64,000 nucleotides of DNA from Streptomyces alboniger (GCF_008704395.1 NZ_CP023695.1:7316001-7380000); one strand, 5' to 3'. Positions 28,191 to 37,894 are shown, counted from the first letter of the stretch. Numbers and translations: made by a program. The notes: generated by a model from the letters alone, not told the origin.

Positions 28191-31100
28191 TCAGCTGCTC
28201 GCGTACACGTCCTCGACGTAGCGCCCCTCGGTGACCAGGTCCCGCCACCAGGCCTCGGCCTCGGCCGCGTCGCCGCCCGCGAACTTCGTACGCACGCTCT
28301 GGAACGCCTCCCGCACCCCGGGGGCCATCCGGGAACCGTCGCCGCAGACGTGGACCGCGGCCCCCGCCTCGAGCAGGCGCCAGACCTCCTCGGCCTCGGC
28401 CGCGATCCGGTGCTGGACGAAACGCAGGTCACCCTCGGGGGCCTTGGAGTACGTGGGGCGCATGGACACCGCGCCCGCGCGTTCCGCGTCCTCCAGTTCC
28501 GCCCGGTGCAGATAGTCGACGTCCGGGTGGTCGCAGCCGAAGTAGCACAGCGCCGGGGCGAGTTCGCCGCCACCGCGCAGCCGCTCCAGGCGGTCGGCGA
28601 TCGCTCCGCGGAAGGGGGCGAGGCCCGTTCCCGCGCCGACCATGATGACCGGCGCACGACCGTCGCAGGGAAGGCGGAATGAGTCCCGGCACGGCTGCAC
28701 GCGCGCGTGCAGCGTGTCCCCGGGCCGTACGCGGTGGAGATACGAGGAACCCGTGCCGCGGAAGGTCCCGCGGCCCGAGCGGTCCGGCGCTGACAGGAGC
28801 GAGACCATCAGGTCGGCGTGGCGCGGTGAGGCGGCGGGGGACGAGGATATGGAGTAGTGGCGGGGCCGGACCGGCGGCAGCAGTTCGAGCAGCGCGGGCC
28901 AGGGCAGCTGCCCCCGCAGCGCCGGATGGTCCTCGACCAGATCGAGCAGGCAGCCGGGCCGTTCTGCCAACGCCTGTTGATCGGCGGCCAGTTGCTCCAG
29001 GGTGATCCGCTCGGGCGGGCACGGGTTGTGCCCGGCGAGCAGAGCCACCTGCTCCGCGGTCGGGGCGTCGTGCAACTCCACGTACCTGCTGAGCAGTTCA
29101 CGGGCGATGACCGGCCGGTCGAGCGGCAGGGTGGCCCGTCCGGGCTTGTGCGCCCGGATGTTGAGGACCGCTTCCAGGTCGACCCCGAGAACGGCCGCAG
29201 CACGCTCGACCGACTCGGGTGCGTTGACCGGCAGGACACTCAGGTGGTCGGCGGTGCGGTAGGTCACGCCGTCGGGGAGCGCGACGCGCAGGAACCGCTT
29301 CGGGCGGGCCAGCGGGTGCGCGGGGTCGACCAGGTCGGCGCTCTCCGCCACCGTCATCGCCACCGTGCCGTGCCGCGCGGCCAGCGCGTCCAGCGGCCCG
29401 CCGGTGACCTCCACGACGTCATAGGCCCGGGGCGGGGGAGCGGTGTCGCCCGCCCCGACGCTCCTCGGGTCGCCGTAGCGCTCCAGCAGCGTGTCGCGCA
29501 GCGCCGAGGCGAAGCGCCGTACCGAACCGGCCAGATCTCCGGAGGCGTCGGCTTCCACGCGCTCCATGAGGCGGCTCGCGCCGGACGCCGCGAGCCCCTC
29601 GTCGATGAGGGTGGGCACCCGCTGATAGGTCGCGGCCCAGTTCCGGTCCCCGACGCCGAGAACCGTGTACGGCACCGCGCGGGCGGCGTCCGGCCCCGCT
29701 TGTGTCAGCCAGTCCACGAACTGGTGTGCGTCATCGGTGGGTTGGCCGTTGTACGAGGCCGCGACGATCGCCACCGGAGTATCGGCGGCCAGGGTGCCGA
29801 CGGCCTCGTCCAGAGGTGAGACGCGTACGTCGAAGCCCAGCTCCGCGGCCTGCTCGCCGAGTTGCTCCGCGTACGCCCGGCAGGTCCCGAAGTTGGAGCC
29901 GTGCAGCAAGGCCAGCGCGGTACCGGGAAGCACCCGGGCCGGCAGACCGTCCCGTCCCCGATCGGCTGCGGCGCCCGCCCCGTTCACCGGACCGGCCGAC
30001 CCCGTGAGGGACGTCAGCTCGCGCAGCGCGGACCGGCTCCGTTCGCGGTCCTCGGGCGTGCGGGCGGCCAGGGTCATGGTGAAGCCGTCGGGCTTGAGGG
30101 TGAGGGTCTCCTTGACGGACAGGTCGTAGCCCGCGTGGTCGATGAACCGGTAGCGGTGCACGAGCATGCCGAGCAGCATCGTGGCCTCGTGCAGAGCGAA
30201 CTGACGCCCGATGCAAGCGCGTTCACCGGTGCCGAACGGCTTGTACGCGTGGGGGGAGCGGGCCGCCTCCGCCTCGGGGGCGAAGCGTTCCGGATCGAAC
30301 TCCTCGACGTTGTCGCCCCACACCGGATCCCGGTGCAGCATCGGGGTGAGCACCACCACGGACTCGCCCGCCCCGAGCGGATAGTGACCGCCGATCGTCG
30401 TGTCGAAGCGGGCCCGGCGCTGGAACGCGGGGGCGGTGGGCCACAGCCGCAGCGCTTCGTTGAGGACCTGGCGTACGTAACGCAGCCTGCCCACGTCCTC
30501 GTACGACGGTTCGGGGTCCGGCGTGTCACCCCACAGCGTGTCCACCTCGGACTGGGCGCGGTGCAGCGCCGCCGGGTTCTTCAGCAGGTAGTAGAGGGCG
30601 AAGGCGAGCGTGCCCGACGTCGTCTCGTGCCCGGCGATCAGGAAGGTGATGACCTGGTTGCGGATGTTGGCCTCGTCCAGCGCCTCCCCGCTCCCGGGAT
30701 GGGGGGAGTTGAGCATCAGGCCGAGCAGATCGTCGGTGGAGGTGTCGCCCGCCGCCTTGCGGGCGTCGATCACCTCGTCGACGATCCGCGCCAGGAAGAG
30801 GGCGTCGGCGGCGAACTGCCCGTCCTCGGCCGCGTAGTCCCCGCCCGGCACCCGGGCCAGCTTCGCCTGACTGTGCCCGAGCGCCCGTACGAGCGCTTCG
30901 ACGAAGGGGTGGGGATCGGTGCGGCCGAACGACTCGAAGTCGTAGCCGAAGCCGGACAGGCCGATGGTGTCCAGCGTCATCCTCGTCATGTCCTCCGAGA
31001 CGCCCACCGGCGCGGACTCGGCCGCGCCCGGTGTGAACCGGCCGTCCCAGGAGGCGATGAGGCGCCGGGCCACGCGCAGCATGTGCGGGTGGTACGTACG

Positions 31101-31418
31101 CATGGAGTTCATGGCGAAGGCGGGGAGCAGGATGTCGTGCGCCTTGGCCCAGTTGGGCTCGTCGTCGTACGCGGTGAACAGGCCGTCACCGGCGATGCCC
31201 CGGACGTTCTGTAGAGCGGGCCCGACGCCCTTGGCGAAACGCGTCTCGTCGGACAGTTCCTCGACAAGACCGAGGGAGGAGGCGAAGGCGACGTCGCGGC
31301 CGTGGTAGCGGCGGACGTAGAGCGGGCCGTGCCGGCGCGCGAGCTCCACGGCCTGCTGAACGGGGGTGCTGGTCAGTCCGGTTGCCGTGACATCGACGAC
31401 GGTGGGGGATTCGCTCAT
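28191..31418 (-). CDS. Self-sufficient P450/NADPH-P450 reductase fusion (CYP102 type)
   Basis: The 1075-residue protein is a natural fusion like P450-BM3 (about 1049). Residues 1-470 are a P450 with the I helix AGHETTSGTLAF, the ExxR region and heme loop FGTGERACIGRQFAL (Cys402). A flavodoxin-like FMN domain follows (LLHGSNFGTCRAYAEQLG), then an FAD/NADPH reductase with RHYSISSSPAASP and the GAGTGLAPFRGAI motif. CYP102 enzymes hydroxylate fatty acids near the chain end with NADPH and O2, anchored in the cytoplasm. ATG at 31418 gives the family's normal N terminus. It is divergent from a PAS-LuxR regulator gene, its likely controller. Confidence 0.95.
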   Translation of the reverse strand: MSESPTVVDVTATGLTSTPVQQAVELARRHGPLYVRRYHGRDVAFASSLGLVEELSDETRFAKGVGPALQNVRGIAGDGLFTAYDDEPNWAKAHDILLPAFAMNSMRTYHPHMLRVARRLIASWDGRFTPGAAESAPVGVSEDMTRMTLDTIGLSGFGYDFESFGRTDPHPFVEALVRALGHSQAKLARVPGGDYAAEDGQFAADALFLARIVDEVIDARKAAGDTSTDDLLGLMLNSPHPGSGEALDEANIRNQVITFLIAGHETTSGTLAFALYYLLKNPAALHRAQSEVDTLWGDTPDPEPSYEDVGRLRYVRQVLNEALRLWPTAPAFQRRARFDTTIGGHYPLGAGESVVVLTPMLHRDPVWGDNVEEFDPERFAPEAEAARSPHAYKPFGTGERACIGRQFALHEATMLLGMLVHRYRFIDHAGYDLSVKETLTLKPDGFTMTLAARTPEDRERSRSALRELTSLTGSAGPVNGAGAAADRGRDGLPARVLPGTALALLHGSNFGTCRAYAEQLGEQAAELGFDVRVSPLDEAVGTLAADTPVAIVAASYNGQPTDDAHQFVDWLTQAGPDAARAVPYTVLGVGDRNWAATYQRVPTLIDEGLAASGASRLMERVEADASGDLAGSVRRFASALRDTLLERYGDPRSVGAGDTAPPPRAYDVVEVTGGPLDALAARHGTVAMTVAESADLVDPAHPLARPKRFLRVALPDGVTYRTADHLSVLPVNAPESVERAAAVLGVDLEAVLNIRAHKPGRATLPLDRPVIARELLSRYVELHDAPTAEQVALLAGHNPCPPERITLEQLAADQQALAERPGCLLDLVEDHPALRGQLPWPALLELLPPVRPRHYSISSSPAASPRHADLMVSLLSAPDRSGRGTFRGTGSSYLHRVRPGDTLHARVQPCRDSFRLPCDGRAPVIMVGAGTGLAPFRGAIADRLERLRGGGELAPALCYFGCDHPDVDYLHRAELEDAERAGAVSMRPTYSKAPEGDLRFVQHRIAAEAEEVWRLLEAGAAVHVCGDGSRMAPGVREAFQSVRTKFAGGDAAEAEAWWRDLVTEGRYVEDVYASS

Positions 31419-31664
31419 GGCCAGTGCCTCTTCCCAGGGGTGCGGGGGAGTGGAGAGCCTGTGCCGCGACGTCGGCTCAGGCCCGGAGCGCCCGCTGCGC
31501 CGGGCGCCGCGTATACCGTCGCCCGCCCCGGCCGACGGACCGCCACGAGAACTACGTAATCTTGTAGGGGCCTTTTCCCCACCGCGGCTTGCGCGGACAG
31601 GGGGGACGTGTTTAGGCGACGTGTTCATGGGGCGCGGTTCATCGGGCGCAGAGGAGGTGCGGGC
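31419..31664. promoter_or_regulatory. Divergent promoter region of CYP102-type P450 and PAS-LuxR gene
   Basis: The 246-bp space between divergent starts must hold both promoters. Visible are a ribosome site for the LuxR gene (GAGGAGG at 31651-31657, 7 nt before its GTG), an AT-richer stretch ACTACGTAATCTTGTAGG around 31551-31568, and next to it an imperfect dyad GGGGCCTTTTCCCC (31568-31581). The dyad is a candidate operator. No operator of known type was recognised. Confidence 0.45.
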
Positions 31665-32402
31665 GTGTCCCGGTCGGAGGGGGCACCGGACGGGCCCGGA
31701 GAGGCGGACGCGGCCGTGTGGCGGGGCAGGTTCCTGAGCCTGCTCGACCGTTCCCCGGCGCCGACCGCCATCAGCAGCGGCGACGGGGTGGTCTCGGTCG
31801 CCAACCCCGCCTTCGCCAGGGCCCTGGGACTCCAGCCGGGCCGGGTCGCGAACCGGCCACTGCTGGACCTGCTCACCCCCACCAACCGACAGCAGCTCCG
31901 CAAGCTGGACGAGGCCATGCGCTCCGGCCGCAGGTCCCGCTACCCGGTCGAAGTGAGCTGGACGGCCGGGGCGACGCCCCGCCACGGACAGCTGACCGTC
32001 GAGCCGGTCACCGACCCACTGGAGGACACACCGCCCCTGCTGGTGACGCTGCGCGTGGCACAGGAACGGACGGACGCCCCGGGGCGCGGCACCCGGGCGC
32101 GGCCGGACGAGGCGGGGGACGATGTCGCGCACCCGTCCCTGAGTGCGCAGGAGGCCCGCATCCTGCGCCTGGTCGCGGGCGGCGCCACGACATCGGTGGT
32201 CGCGCGGACCGTCGGGATCGGCGTCGACGGCGTCAACTACCACCTGACCCGGCTGTGCCGGCGGCTGCGGGCTCAGAACCGGACGGCGCTGGTGGCCCGG
32301 GCGTACGTGCTGGGCCTCCTCGACCCGACGGCGTGGCCGCCCGCGGTCGCGCCACCCACCGCGCGCCACACCTCGGCACCCACCTCCGCCGGTCCCCGCT
32401 AG
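31665..32402 (+). CDS. PAS-LuxR transcriptional regulator
   Basis: GTG at 31665 is preceded by GAGGAGG with a 7-nt gap and is preferred over the in-frame GTG at 31608. The 245-residue protein has an N-terminal PAS-like domain (LLDRSPAPTAISSGDGVVSVANPAFARALG) and a C-terminal HTH of the LuxR kind (LSAQEARILRLVAGGATTSVVARTVGI then VNYHLTRLCRRLRAQNRTALVARA). The helix reads as a variant of the usual VKxHL pattern. PAS-LuxR proteins (PimM type) often control polyene or fatty-acid-related genes; a link to the divergent CYP102-type P450 is inferred. Its stop codon overlaps that of the convergent amidohydrolase. Confidence 0.85.
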   Translation: MSRSEGAPDGPGEADAAVWRGRFLSLLDRSPAPTAISSGDGVVSVANPAFARALGLQPGRVANRPLLDLLTPTNRQQLRKLDEAMRSGRRSRYPVEVSWTAGATPRHGQLTVEPVTDPLEDTPPLLVTLRVAQERTDAPGRGTRARPDEAGDDVAHPSLSAQEARILRLVAGGATTSVVARTVGIGVDGVNYHLTRLCRRLRAQNRTALVARAYVLGLLDPTAWPPAVAPPTARHTSAPTSAGPR

Positions 32403-33718
32403 GCCCTGCGGTTCACCTCGGCCGTGCCCGTCAGCCACTGCGCCGCCGCCGCGAGCAGCGCCGTCACCCCCACCTCGATGGCCGGGCCGGGCAGCGGCGC
32501 GAACAGGGCGGAGTGGTTGGCGGGGATGGTGGGAGGTATCCCGTCCTCCAGCAGGGCATCGGGGTCGAGGCCCGCGAACAGGGCGGGGTCGGCGCCGCCG
32601 AAGTGCCAGAAGACGGAGGGGACTTCGAGCGCGGTGCCGAAGGCGCCGAAGTCCTCGCTGCCGATCAGCGGCCGCGGCAGGGTGAACACGCGCCCTTCGC
32701 CGAGCGCCGCGACGAGGGCGGAGCGGACCGTGGCGGTGGCCGCGTGGTCGTTCACGGTGACGGGGAAGGAGTTCAGCTCCGTGATCTCCGGCTCCCTGGG
32801 GGCGCCGGACGCGGCCGCCTCGGCGCGGATGATCCGCTCGACGGCGGCGAGGACCCGTTCCCGTACGGCGGGAGTCGTGGAGCGGATGTTGACCTTGAGC
32901 TCGACCATGTCCGGGATGATGTTCTCCTTGGTGCCGCCGTGGATCGCCCCTACGGTCACCACGGCCGCCTGCGCCGCTCCCACCTCTCGCGAGACCACGG
33001 TCTGTAGGCGCAGCACGACCGCGGCCGCGAGCACCACCGGGTCCACGGTGCTCTCGGGCATCGAACCGTGCCCGCCGCGCCCGAAGAGCCGCACCCGCAG
33101 ACTGTCGGAAGCCGCCATCAGCGGCCCCGGCCGGGTGCCGACGAAGCCGACGGGCGCGGGCGCCACATGCTGGCCCAGGCACACCTCGGGGCGCGGGAAG
33201 CGCTCGCGGAAGCCGTCCTCGATCATCGCCGGCGCCCCGCCCACCTCCTCGGCCGGCTGGAACACCGCCACCACCGTGCCGCGCCAGGCCTTCCGGTTGG
33301 CGGCCAGCTGCGCGGTGGCGCCGAGGAGACAGGTGACGTGCATGTCGTGCCCGCACGCGTGCATCACGGGGACCTCCTCCCCATCACTGCCGACCGCGGT
33401 CCGCCCGGAGGTGTAGGGGAGTCCCGTCTCCTCCTTGACGGGCAGCCCGTCCATGTCGGCGCGCAGCAGCACCACAGGCCCCTCGCCCGCGGTGAGCACG
33501 CCGACGACTCCCGTACCGGCCACCCCTTCGGTGACCTCCCAGCCCTGCTCCCGCAGCCGCGCGGCGACGACGCCCGCCGTACGCACCTCCTGGAAGGACA
33601 GCTCGGGGTGGGCGTGCAGGTCCTCGTAGAGCGTGCGCAGACCGGGCAGCCGTCCGTCGAGGCCGGACAGCAGCGGGGCCACGGGTGCGGGCGTGCGGGT
33701 GTCATCGGCAGATGTCAT
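32399..33718 (-). CDS. M20-family amidohydrolase (hippurate hydrolase-like)
   Basis: The 439-residue enzyme has LHAHPELSFQE, LRADMDGLPVKEETGLPYTS, the metal-site ACGHDMHV and a QPAEEVGGAPAMIEDG segment, the standard M20D carboxypeptidase/aminoacylase set. Such enzymes cleave N-acyl or N-aromatic amino acids (hippurate, indole-acetyl amino acids). ATG at 33718 begins the protein in front of the divergent regulator. Its stop shares CTAG with the stop of the PAS-LuxR gene on the other strand. Substrate unknown. Confidence 0.9.
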   Translation of the reverse strand: MTSADDTRTPAPVAPLLSGLDGRLPGLRTLYEDLHAHPELSFQEVRTAGVVAARLREQGWEVTEGVAGTGVVGVLTAGEGPVVLLRADMDGLPVKEETGLPYTSGRTAVGSDGEEVPVMHACGHDMHVTCLLGATAQLAANRKAWRGTVVAVFQPAEEVGGAPAMIEDGFRERFPRPEVCLGQHVAPAPVGFVGTRPGPLMAASDSLRVRLFGRGGHGSMPESTVDPVVLAAAVVLRLQTVVSREVGAAQAAVVTVGAIHGGTKENIIPDMVELKVNIRSTTPAVRERVLAAVERIIRAEAAASGAPREPEITELNSFPVTVNDHAATATVRSALVAALGEGRVFTLPRPLIGSEDFGAFGTALEVPSVFWHFGGADPALFAGLDPDALLEDGIPPTIPANHSALFAPLPGPAIEVGVTALLAAAAQWLTGTAEVNRRA

Positions 33719-33955
33719 GAGTGCTCCAGGGGGGAGGCGGTGGGCAGTGAGCAGGGCCAGCAGGTGACCGCAGGGCGCCGAACCGGTCGGCCGGCAGCCC
33801 GGCGCGCGGCATCGGACGCCGACGAGCCCGCCCGACAGGGGCGACCAGGGGGCGGGCGCCAAGCGGACACGGCTCTCCTCTCGACAGTGGCCGATACTGG
33901 GCGTCGGCCGGCAAGTACCCCCACGATCCGGCCCGGGCACGAAGGAGGAGCGAAA

Positions 33956-35008
33956 TTGCCGGAAAGCGTCTCCCCACGCGAGATCGCCCCGGATTCCGAC
34001 ACCCGGTTCTCCGAGCTGGACCTCGCGCTCGTCGACGCCCTGCAATCCGCGCCCCGCGCCCCGTGGACCCGCATCGGCCGCGCGCTCGGCGTGGACGCGA
34101 CCACCGCGGCCCGCCGTTGGGATCGGCTGCACGCCAACCGTCTCGCCTGGATCACCGCCCACGCCTCGGCGAAGCTGGCGACCGTCGCCTACGTCGAGGT
34201 GCGCTGCTGCCCGCGCTCCCTCGAAACGGCCGTCGCCGCCCTCGCCGAACTGCCGTGGGTGTTCAGCATCGACGAGACGGCGGGGGACTTCGACCTCTTC
34301 GTGTCCGTCGCCGCCACCGACCTGCCCTCGCTCGGCCGCTCGGTGCACGGCGTCATCGGCGGCCTGCCGGGCGTGCGCTCCACGCGCACCCGGCTCGGCA
34401 TCAGGCTCTACGGCGAAGGGGGCGACTGGCGTATCCGAGCGATGGAACCGGCGGGCCGCGCCACCCTGTCCCCGCCGCGTGCCGTGCGGCACTCCACTCG
34501 CGGCACGGACACGCACGGCTCCCGGGCGGCGGATAGCCAGGAGCTGGTCAGGGCCCTCGGCGGCGACGGCAGGCTCGGCTACACCGAACTCGGCGCGGCG
34601 ACCGGCATCAGCGAGCACACCGCCCGGCGCAGGCTCCGGCGTCTGATCAACGGCGGAGACATCACCTTCCGCTGCGACCTCGCGCACCCCCTGGCGGGCC
34701 TCTCGACCATGGTGATCTACCGCGCGACCGTCCCGCACGCCGATCTCGACCCCACCGGGAACGCACTGGCCCGCATGGAGCAGGTCCGCATGTGCGCCTC
34801 CGTCAGCGGCCCGCACAACCTCCTCGTCATCGTCTGGCTGCACGGCCTGGACGCCATCGCCCCCTTCGAGCTGGCGCTCACCCAGCGCTTCCCGGCGCTG
34901 GAGGTCAAGGACCGCACGGTGGGCCTCCACTCGGCCAAGCGCATGGGCCGGCTCCTCGACGCCCACGGCCGCGCCACGCGCCATGTCCCACTCGCCCTGC
35001 CGGGTTAG
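33956..35008 (+). CDS. Lrp/AsnC-type regulator with two AsnC units, TTG start
   Basis: The start is TTG at 33956, set by the ribosome site AAGGAGGAG about 7 nt upstream; no ATG or GTG fits. The 350-residue protein is two AsnC-like units in tandem: an HTH ([27 protein letters not shown]) with an effector domain, then a second HTH ([25 protein letters not shown]) with another effector domain. AsnC regulators sense amino acids. It is divergent from the M20 amidohydrolase, so control of that gene by its product amino acid is a reasonable guess. The rare start may lower expression. Confidence 0.85.
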   Translation: MPESVSPREIAPDSDTRFSELDLALVDALQSAPRAPWTRIGRALGVDATTAARRWDRLHANRLAWITAHASAKLATVAYVEVRCCPRSLETAVAALAELPWVFSIDETAGDFDLFVSVAATDLPSLGRSVHGVIGGLPGVRSTRTRLGIRLYGEGGDWRIRAMEPAGRATLSPPRAVRHSTRGTDTHGSRAADSQELVRALGGDGRLGYTELGAATGISEHTARRRLRRLINGGDITFRCDLAHPLAGLSTMVIYRATVPHADLDPTGNALARMEQVRMCASVSGPHNLLVIVWLHGLDAIAPFELALTQRFPALEVKDRTVGLHSAKRMGRLLDAHGRATRHVPLALPG

Positions 35009-35154
35009 CCTGGTACCAGCGGCGATCTTGCGTCTTCGCGCCGCGCGGCGGTGGGGCCCGCCGTACCCGAACCGCGGCGACCCGCCGCCAACGGTCCCTA
35101 CTTGCGAACGAGCGCGCCTGCCGACGGGCGACGGCGAGTAGGAGGCGTACACCC

Positions 35155-35670
35155 ATGGAAGCCCGGCGGCCCGAAGCGGCCGGCGAACCCACGGACCCCG
35201 ACATCGACCTGTCCGCACCCGTACCCGAGTCCGAGTCCGTGGCCGCGCGGCGGAGCGGGCGGCCACGCGGCGGGCAGGGGCTGATCACCGCCGCCGTGGC
35301 GGTGGGCGGCGGCATCGGGGCGGCGGCGCGCTATGGCGCGTCCCTCCTGTGGCCGGTGGCGGCCCATGACTTCCCCTGGCCGACACTCGCGGTGAACGCC
35401 CTCGGCTGCGCGGTCATCGGCGTCTTCATGGTGCTGATCACCCACGTGTGGGCCGCGCACCGCCTGGTGCGGCCGTTCTTCGGCACGGGCGTGCTCGGCG
35501 GCTTCACCACCTTCTCGACGTACGCGGTGGACATCGAGCGCCTCGTGAGCGGCGGTCACGCCCGCACGGCGCTGGCCTACCTGGCACTGACCCTGCTGGC
35601 CGCGCTCGCCGCGGTGGGGAGCGCGGCGTGGACGACGCGGCGGCTGGTGACGTGGAGGCGGTCATCGTGA
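35155..35670 (+). CDS. crcB: CrcB/Fluc fluoride channel subunit 1
   Basis: The 171-residue protein has a charged N-terminal extension of about 40 residues, then four membrane helices with [24 protein letters not shown] and [18 protein letters not shown], the Fluc signatures including the conserved Asn and the [11 protein letters not shown] pore motif. Fluc channels let fluoride leave the cell. ATG at 35155 has GGAGG at 35141-35145. The stop overlaps the second crcB by GTGA, so a heterodimeric channel is likely. Confidence 0.93.
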   Translation: MEARRPEAAGEPTDPDIDLSAPVPESESVAARRSGRPRGGQGLITAAVAVGGGIGAAARYGASLLWPVAAHDFPWPTLAVNALGCAVIGVFMVLITHVWAAHRLVRPFFGTGVLGGFTTFSTYAVDIERLVSGGHARTALAYLALTLLAALAAVGSAAWTTRRLVTWRRSS

Positions 35671-36041
35671 ACTGGCTGATCGTGGTCGCCGGGGGGATGA
35701 TCGGCGCGCCGCTGCGCTATCTGACCGACCGCGCCGTCCAGGCACGCCACGACACGGACTTCCCCTGGGGGACCTTCACCGTCAACGTCGTGGGGAGCCT
35801 GGTCCTCGGTGTGCTCACCGGCGCCGTCACGGCGGGCGCCGCGTCCTCCCAGGCGCAGCTGTTCCTCGGCACCGGACTGTGCGGGGCCCTGACGACGTAC
35901 TCGACCTTCTCGTACGAGACGCTGCGGCTCGCCGAGGAGGGGGCGCGGTTCTACGCGGTCGCCAACGCGCTCGGCAGCGTCCTCGCGGGCCTCGGCGCGG
36001 CCTTCGCGGGGATGACCGTCGCCGAGGCCTTGTGGCTGTGA
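35667..36041 (+). CDS. crcB: CrcB/Fluc fluoride channel subunit 2
   Basis: The 124-residue, four-helix protein carries [27 protein letters not shown] and [17 protein letters not shown], the second copy of the Fluc fold. GTG at 35667 overlaps the stop of subunit 1. Paired crcB genes in Gram-positive bacteria encode antiparallel heterodimers that export fluoride. It ends shortly before the convergent GH18 gene. Confidence 0.92.
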   Translation: MNWLIVVAGGMIGAPLRYLTDRAVQARHDTDFPWGTFTVNVVGSLVLGVLTGAVTAGAASSQAQLFLGTGLCGALTTYSTFSYETLRLAEEGARFYAVANALGSVLAGLGAAFAGMTVAEALWL

Positions 36042-36070
36042 CGCGGGGGCTCTTCCGGGGCCGCGGCGCT

Positions 36071-37006
36071 TCAGCGCTTCAGCACGGAGGAGACCTCGGC
36101 CGCCCACTTCCAGGGCGCGGCGGTGCCGCCGGGCGCGGAGTTGAAGTACTCCCAACCGGCCACGCCGCCGAACGCCCGGTGCTTGGCCGCGAGCGCGCGC
36201 AGTGTCGACTTGAGCGTCGTCATGCCGACATAGCCGCTGCCGCCGTTGGCCGGTGAGGTGAGCGTGCCCGCGACCACCTTGGACGCGGGAATCAGGCCGC
36301 GCGCGATGATGGCGTCGTAATCGGCCGTGGAGTTCATGCGGCCCCAGCCGTTGTAGAACTGCGCGTTGAACCACGCGATGTCAGCGCCGCGGCTGCGGTA
36401 AAGGTCGTCGTAGTCGAACCCGGAGAGATTTCCGCCGCCCTTCAGCGCGCTGCCGACCGGCGCGAGCGTAATGAGGAAATCGGCACCGAAGTCGGCGCGC
36501 AGCGCGCCGATGACGCGCTCGATGCCGGCCAGCGACATCTCCTCCTCGACATCGAGGTCGACGCCGTCGAGGTCGTACTGCCGGATGAAGTCCCGCAACA
36601 GCGGGTAATACGTGTCGAATTCGTTGTCGAGCCGGGTGAAGCTCCCGGGCGCCGCGCCACCGACCATCGCGAGCACGTGCACGCCCTTGCCGCGCAAGGT
36701 CTTCAGATCGCGCCACATCCGGTCGTACTTGGCCGAGTGGGGCGGGTCGTCGTTCAAGTGGACCGGGGCGTAAGGGCCGTTGAGATCATTGAGGTGCACC
36801 GCGGCCACCAGCACGTCCGTCACGCCGGTGTTGCGCTCGGTGAGCGCGAGCGGTGACACGTACGTGCCATTCGTGTACTGCGTCTGGTAATAGACGACCA
36901 CGCGCTTGTCCGACGCGGAGGGATTCCGTGCCGCCATCGCCGTACCGCCCGATGCGGCGGTAGCCGCCAGTGCCGCGAGCAGAACGCTGCGCCTCTTCAT
37001 GCTCAT
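36071..37006 (-). CDS. Secreted GH18-fold glycosidase (endo-beta-N-acetylglucosaminidase-like)
   Basis: ATG at 37006 (GGGGAGAG upstream) starts a 311-residue protein with a signal peptide (KRRSVLLAALAATAASGG, cut near AMA). The mature part is a GH18 barrel with VVVYYQTQY, VLAMVGGAAPGSFTRL and the active site DGVDLDVEE (DxxDxDxE). The small size and absence of binding modules resemble EndoH/chitinase-like enzymes of Streptomyces. It would act outside the cell on chitin or N-glycans; which one is not clear. Confidence 0.85.
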   Translation of the reverse strand: MSMKRRSVLLAALAATAASGGTAMAARNPSASDKRVVVYYQTQYTNGTYVSPLALTERNTGVTDVLVAAVHLNDLNGPYAPVHLNDDPPHSAKYDRMWRDLKTLRGKGVHVLAMVGGAAPGSFTRLDNEFDTYYPLLRDFIRQYDLDGVDLDVEEEMSLAGIERVIGALRADFGADFLITLAPVGSALKGGGNLSGFDYDDLYRSRGADIAWFNAQFYNGWGRMNSTADYDAIIARGLIPASKVVAGTLTSPANGGSGYVGMTTLKSTLRALAAKHRAFGGVAGWEYFNSAPGGTAAPWKWAAEVSSVLKR

Positions 37007-37074
37007 CTCTCCCCTGGGTCGAAGTCGCCGCAATTCTTACGGGGGTTGCGGCGGATCGCTAGGGAGAGACGGAA

Positions 37075-37656
37075 CTAATGCGCATTAGTTGGGGAGCCGG
37101 CGAGTTGGTGGCGAAGCTGTACGACGCCGCTGCCGAAGGTCCGTGTCCCGGCGAGCCGGAGGTCGGCCTTCACGTCCGGCGCCAGGAACATGGGCTTTCC
37201 TCGGCCGATCACGACCGGGTGGACGTAGGTGTGGATCTCGTCGATCAGCCCCAGGCGCAGGAAGGTGGCGGCGAGATCGGCTCCGCCGAGGGCGAGGTCA
37301 CCGCTCGCCTTCTCCTTGAGCGCGCGGATCTCCTCCGGGACCACCTCACGCAGGATCGTGGTGTTCCAGCCCGCCTGGCGCAGGGTGCGCGAGAAGACGT
37401 ACTTGGGTGTGTCCCGCCAGATCCCGGCGAACTGCGCCTCGATCTCGCCGCACGACGGATCCTGATCGGCGGTCGGCCAGTAGGCGTCCATCAGCTCCCA
37501 GGTCACCCGGCCGTCCAGGAACGCGCCGAGCGTTCCGCACCAGTCGTTGAAGTGGCGGTGCAGCTCGTCGTCGACCCGGTGCCAGTCGATTTCGCGGTTC
37601 GGCCCCTCCATGAACCCGTCCAGGGACACCGACATCGTCCAGATGATCTTTCCCAT
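37075..37656 (-). CDS. Dihydrofolate reductase-fold protein (RibD C-terminal family)
   Basis: The 193-residue protein begins MGKIIWTMSVSLDGFMEGPN and contains ALGGADLAATFLRLGLIDEIHTYVHPVVIGRGKPMF, the signature of the YyaP/RibD C-terminal DHFR-like group. Members bind NADPH; most have unknown reductase functions. ATG at 37656. It is monocistronic; its promoter region carries a short tandem repeat (37681-37706). Confidence 0.88.
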   Translation of the reverse strand: MGKIIWTMSVSLDGFMEGPNREIDWHRVDDELHRHFNDWCGTLGAFLDGRVTWELMDAYWPTADQDPSCGEIEAQFAGIWRDTPKYVFSRTLRQAGWNTTILREVVPEEIRALKEKASGDLALGGADLAATFLRLGLIDEIHTYVHPVVIGRGKPMFLAPDVKADLRLAGTRTFGSGVVQLRHQLAGSPTNAH

Positions 37657-37680
37657 GGCGGTCCTCGCAGTGGTTGTGAC

Positions 37681-37706
37681 GGCGACGCGTGATGGCGACA
37701 CGTGAT
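37681..37706. repeat. Tandem 13-nt repeat upstream of the DHFR-like gene
   Basis: GGCGACGCGTGAT is followed directly by GGCGACACGTGAT, two 13-nt units with one difference, 25 nt upstream of the DHFR-like start. The second unit contains a CACGTG palindrome. It may be an operator or chance. Confidence 0.45.
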
Positions 37707-37894
37707 GGCGGCGCCCGAGATACGGGACGGCGGAAAACCTCGTCAGTACGGGACGGATAGTGTCGTCGCCGCGGTCGCGGGGGGCCTGTTTGTGACGATA
37801 CGCCGGGGATCGCCACGGGGCGGTGCGTGGGAACGGGTTGCGCCCGACGGAGGGCGGGCCGACGCCCACGCGGTGACGCTGATGCCCCCTCGCC

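Noticed and set aside
35009..35154. Possible fluoride riboswitch before the crcB pair
   Set aside because: I looked for the fluoride aptamer's GGxGAUGGxGUUCGCC-like core and pseudoknot and found no convincing match; only GC-rich stems are present.
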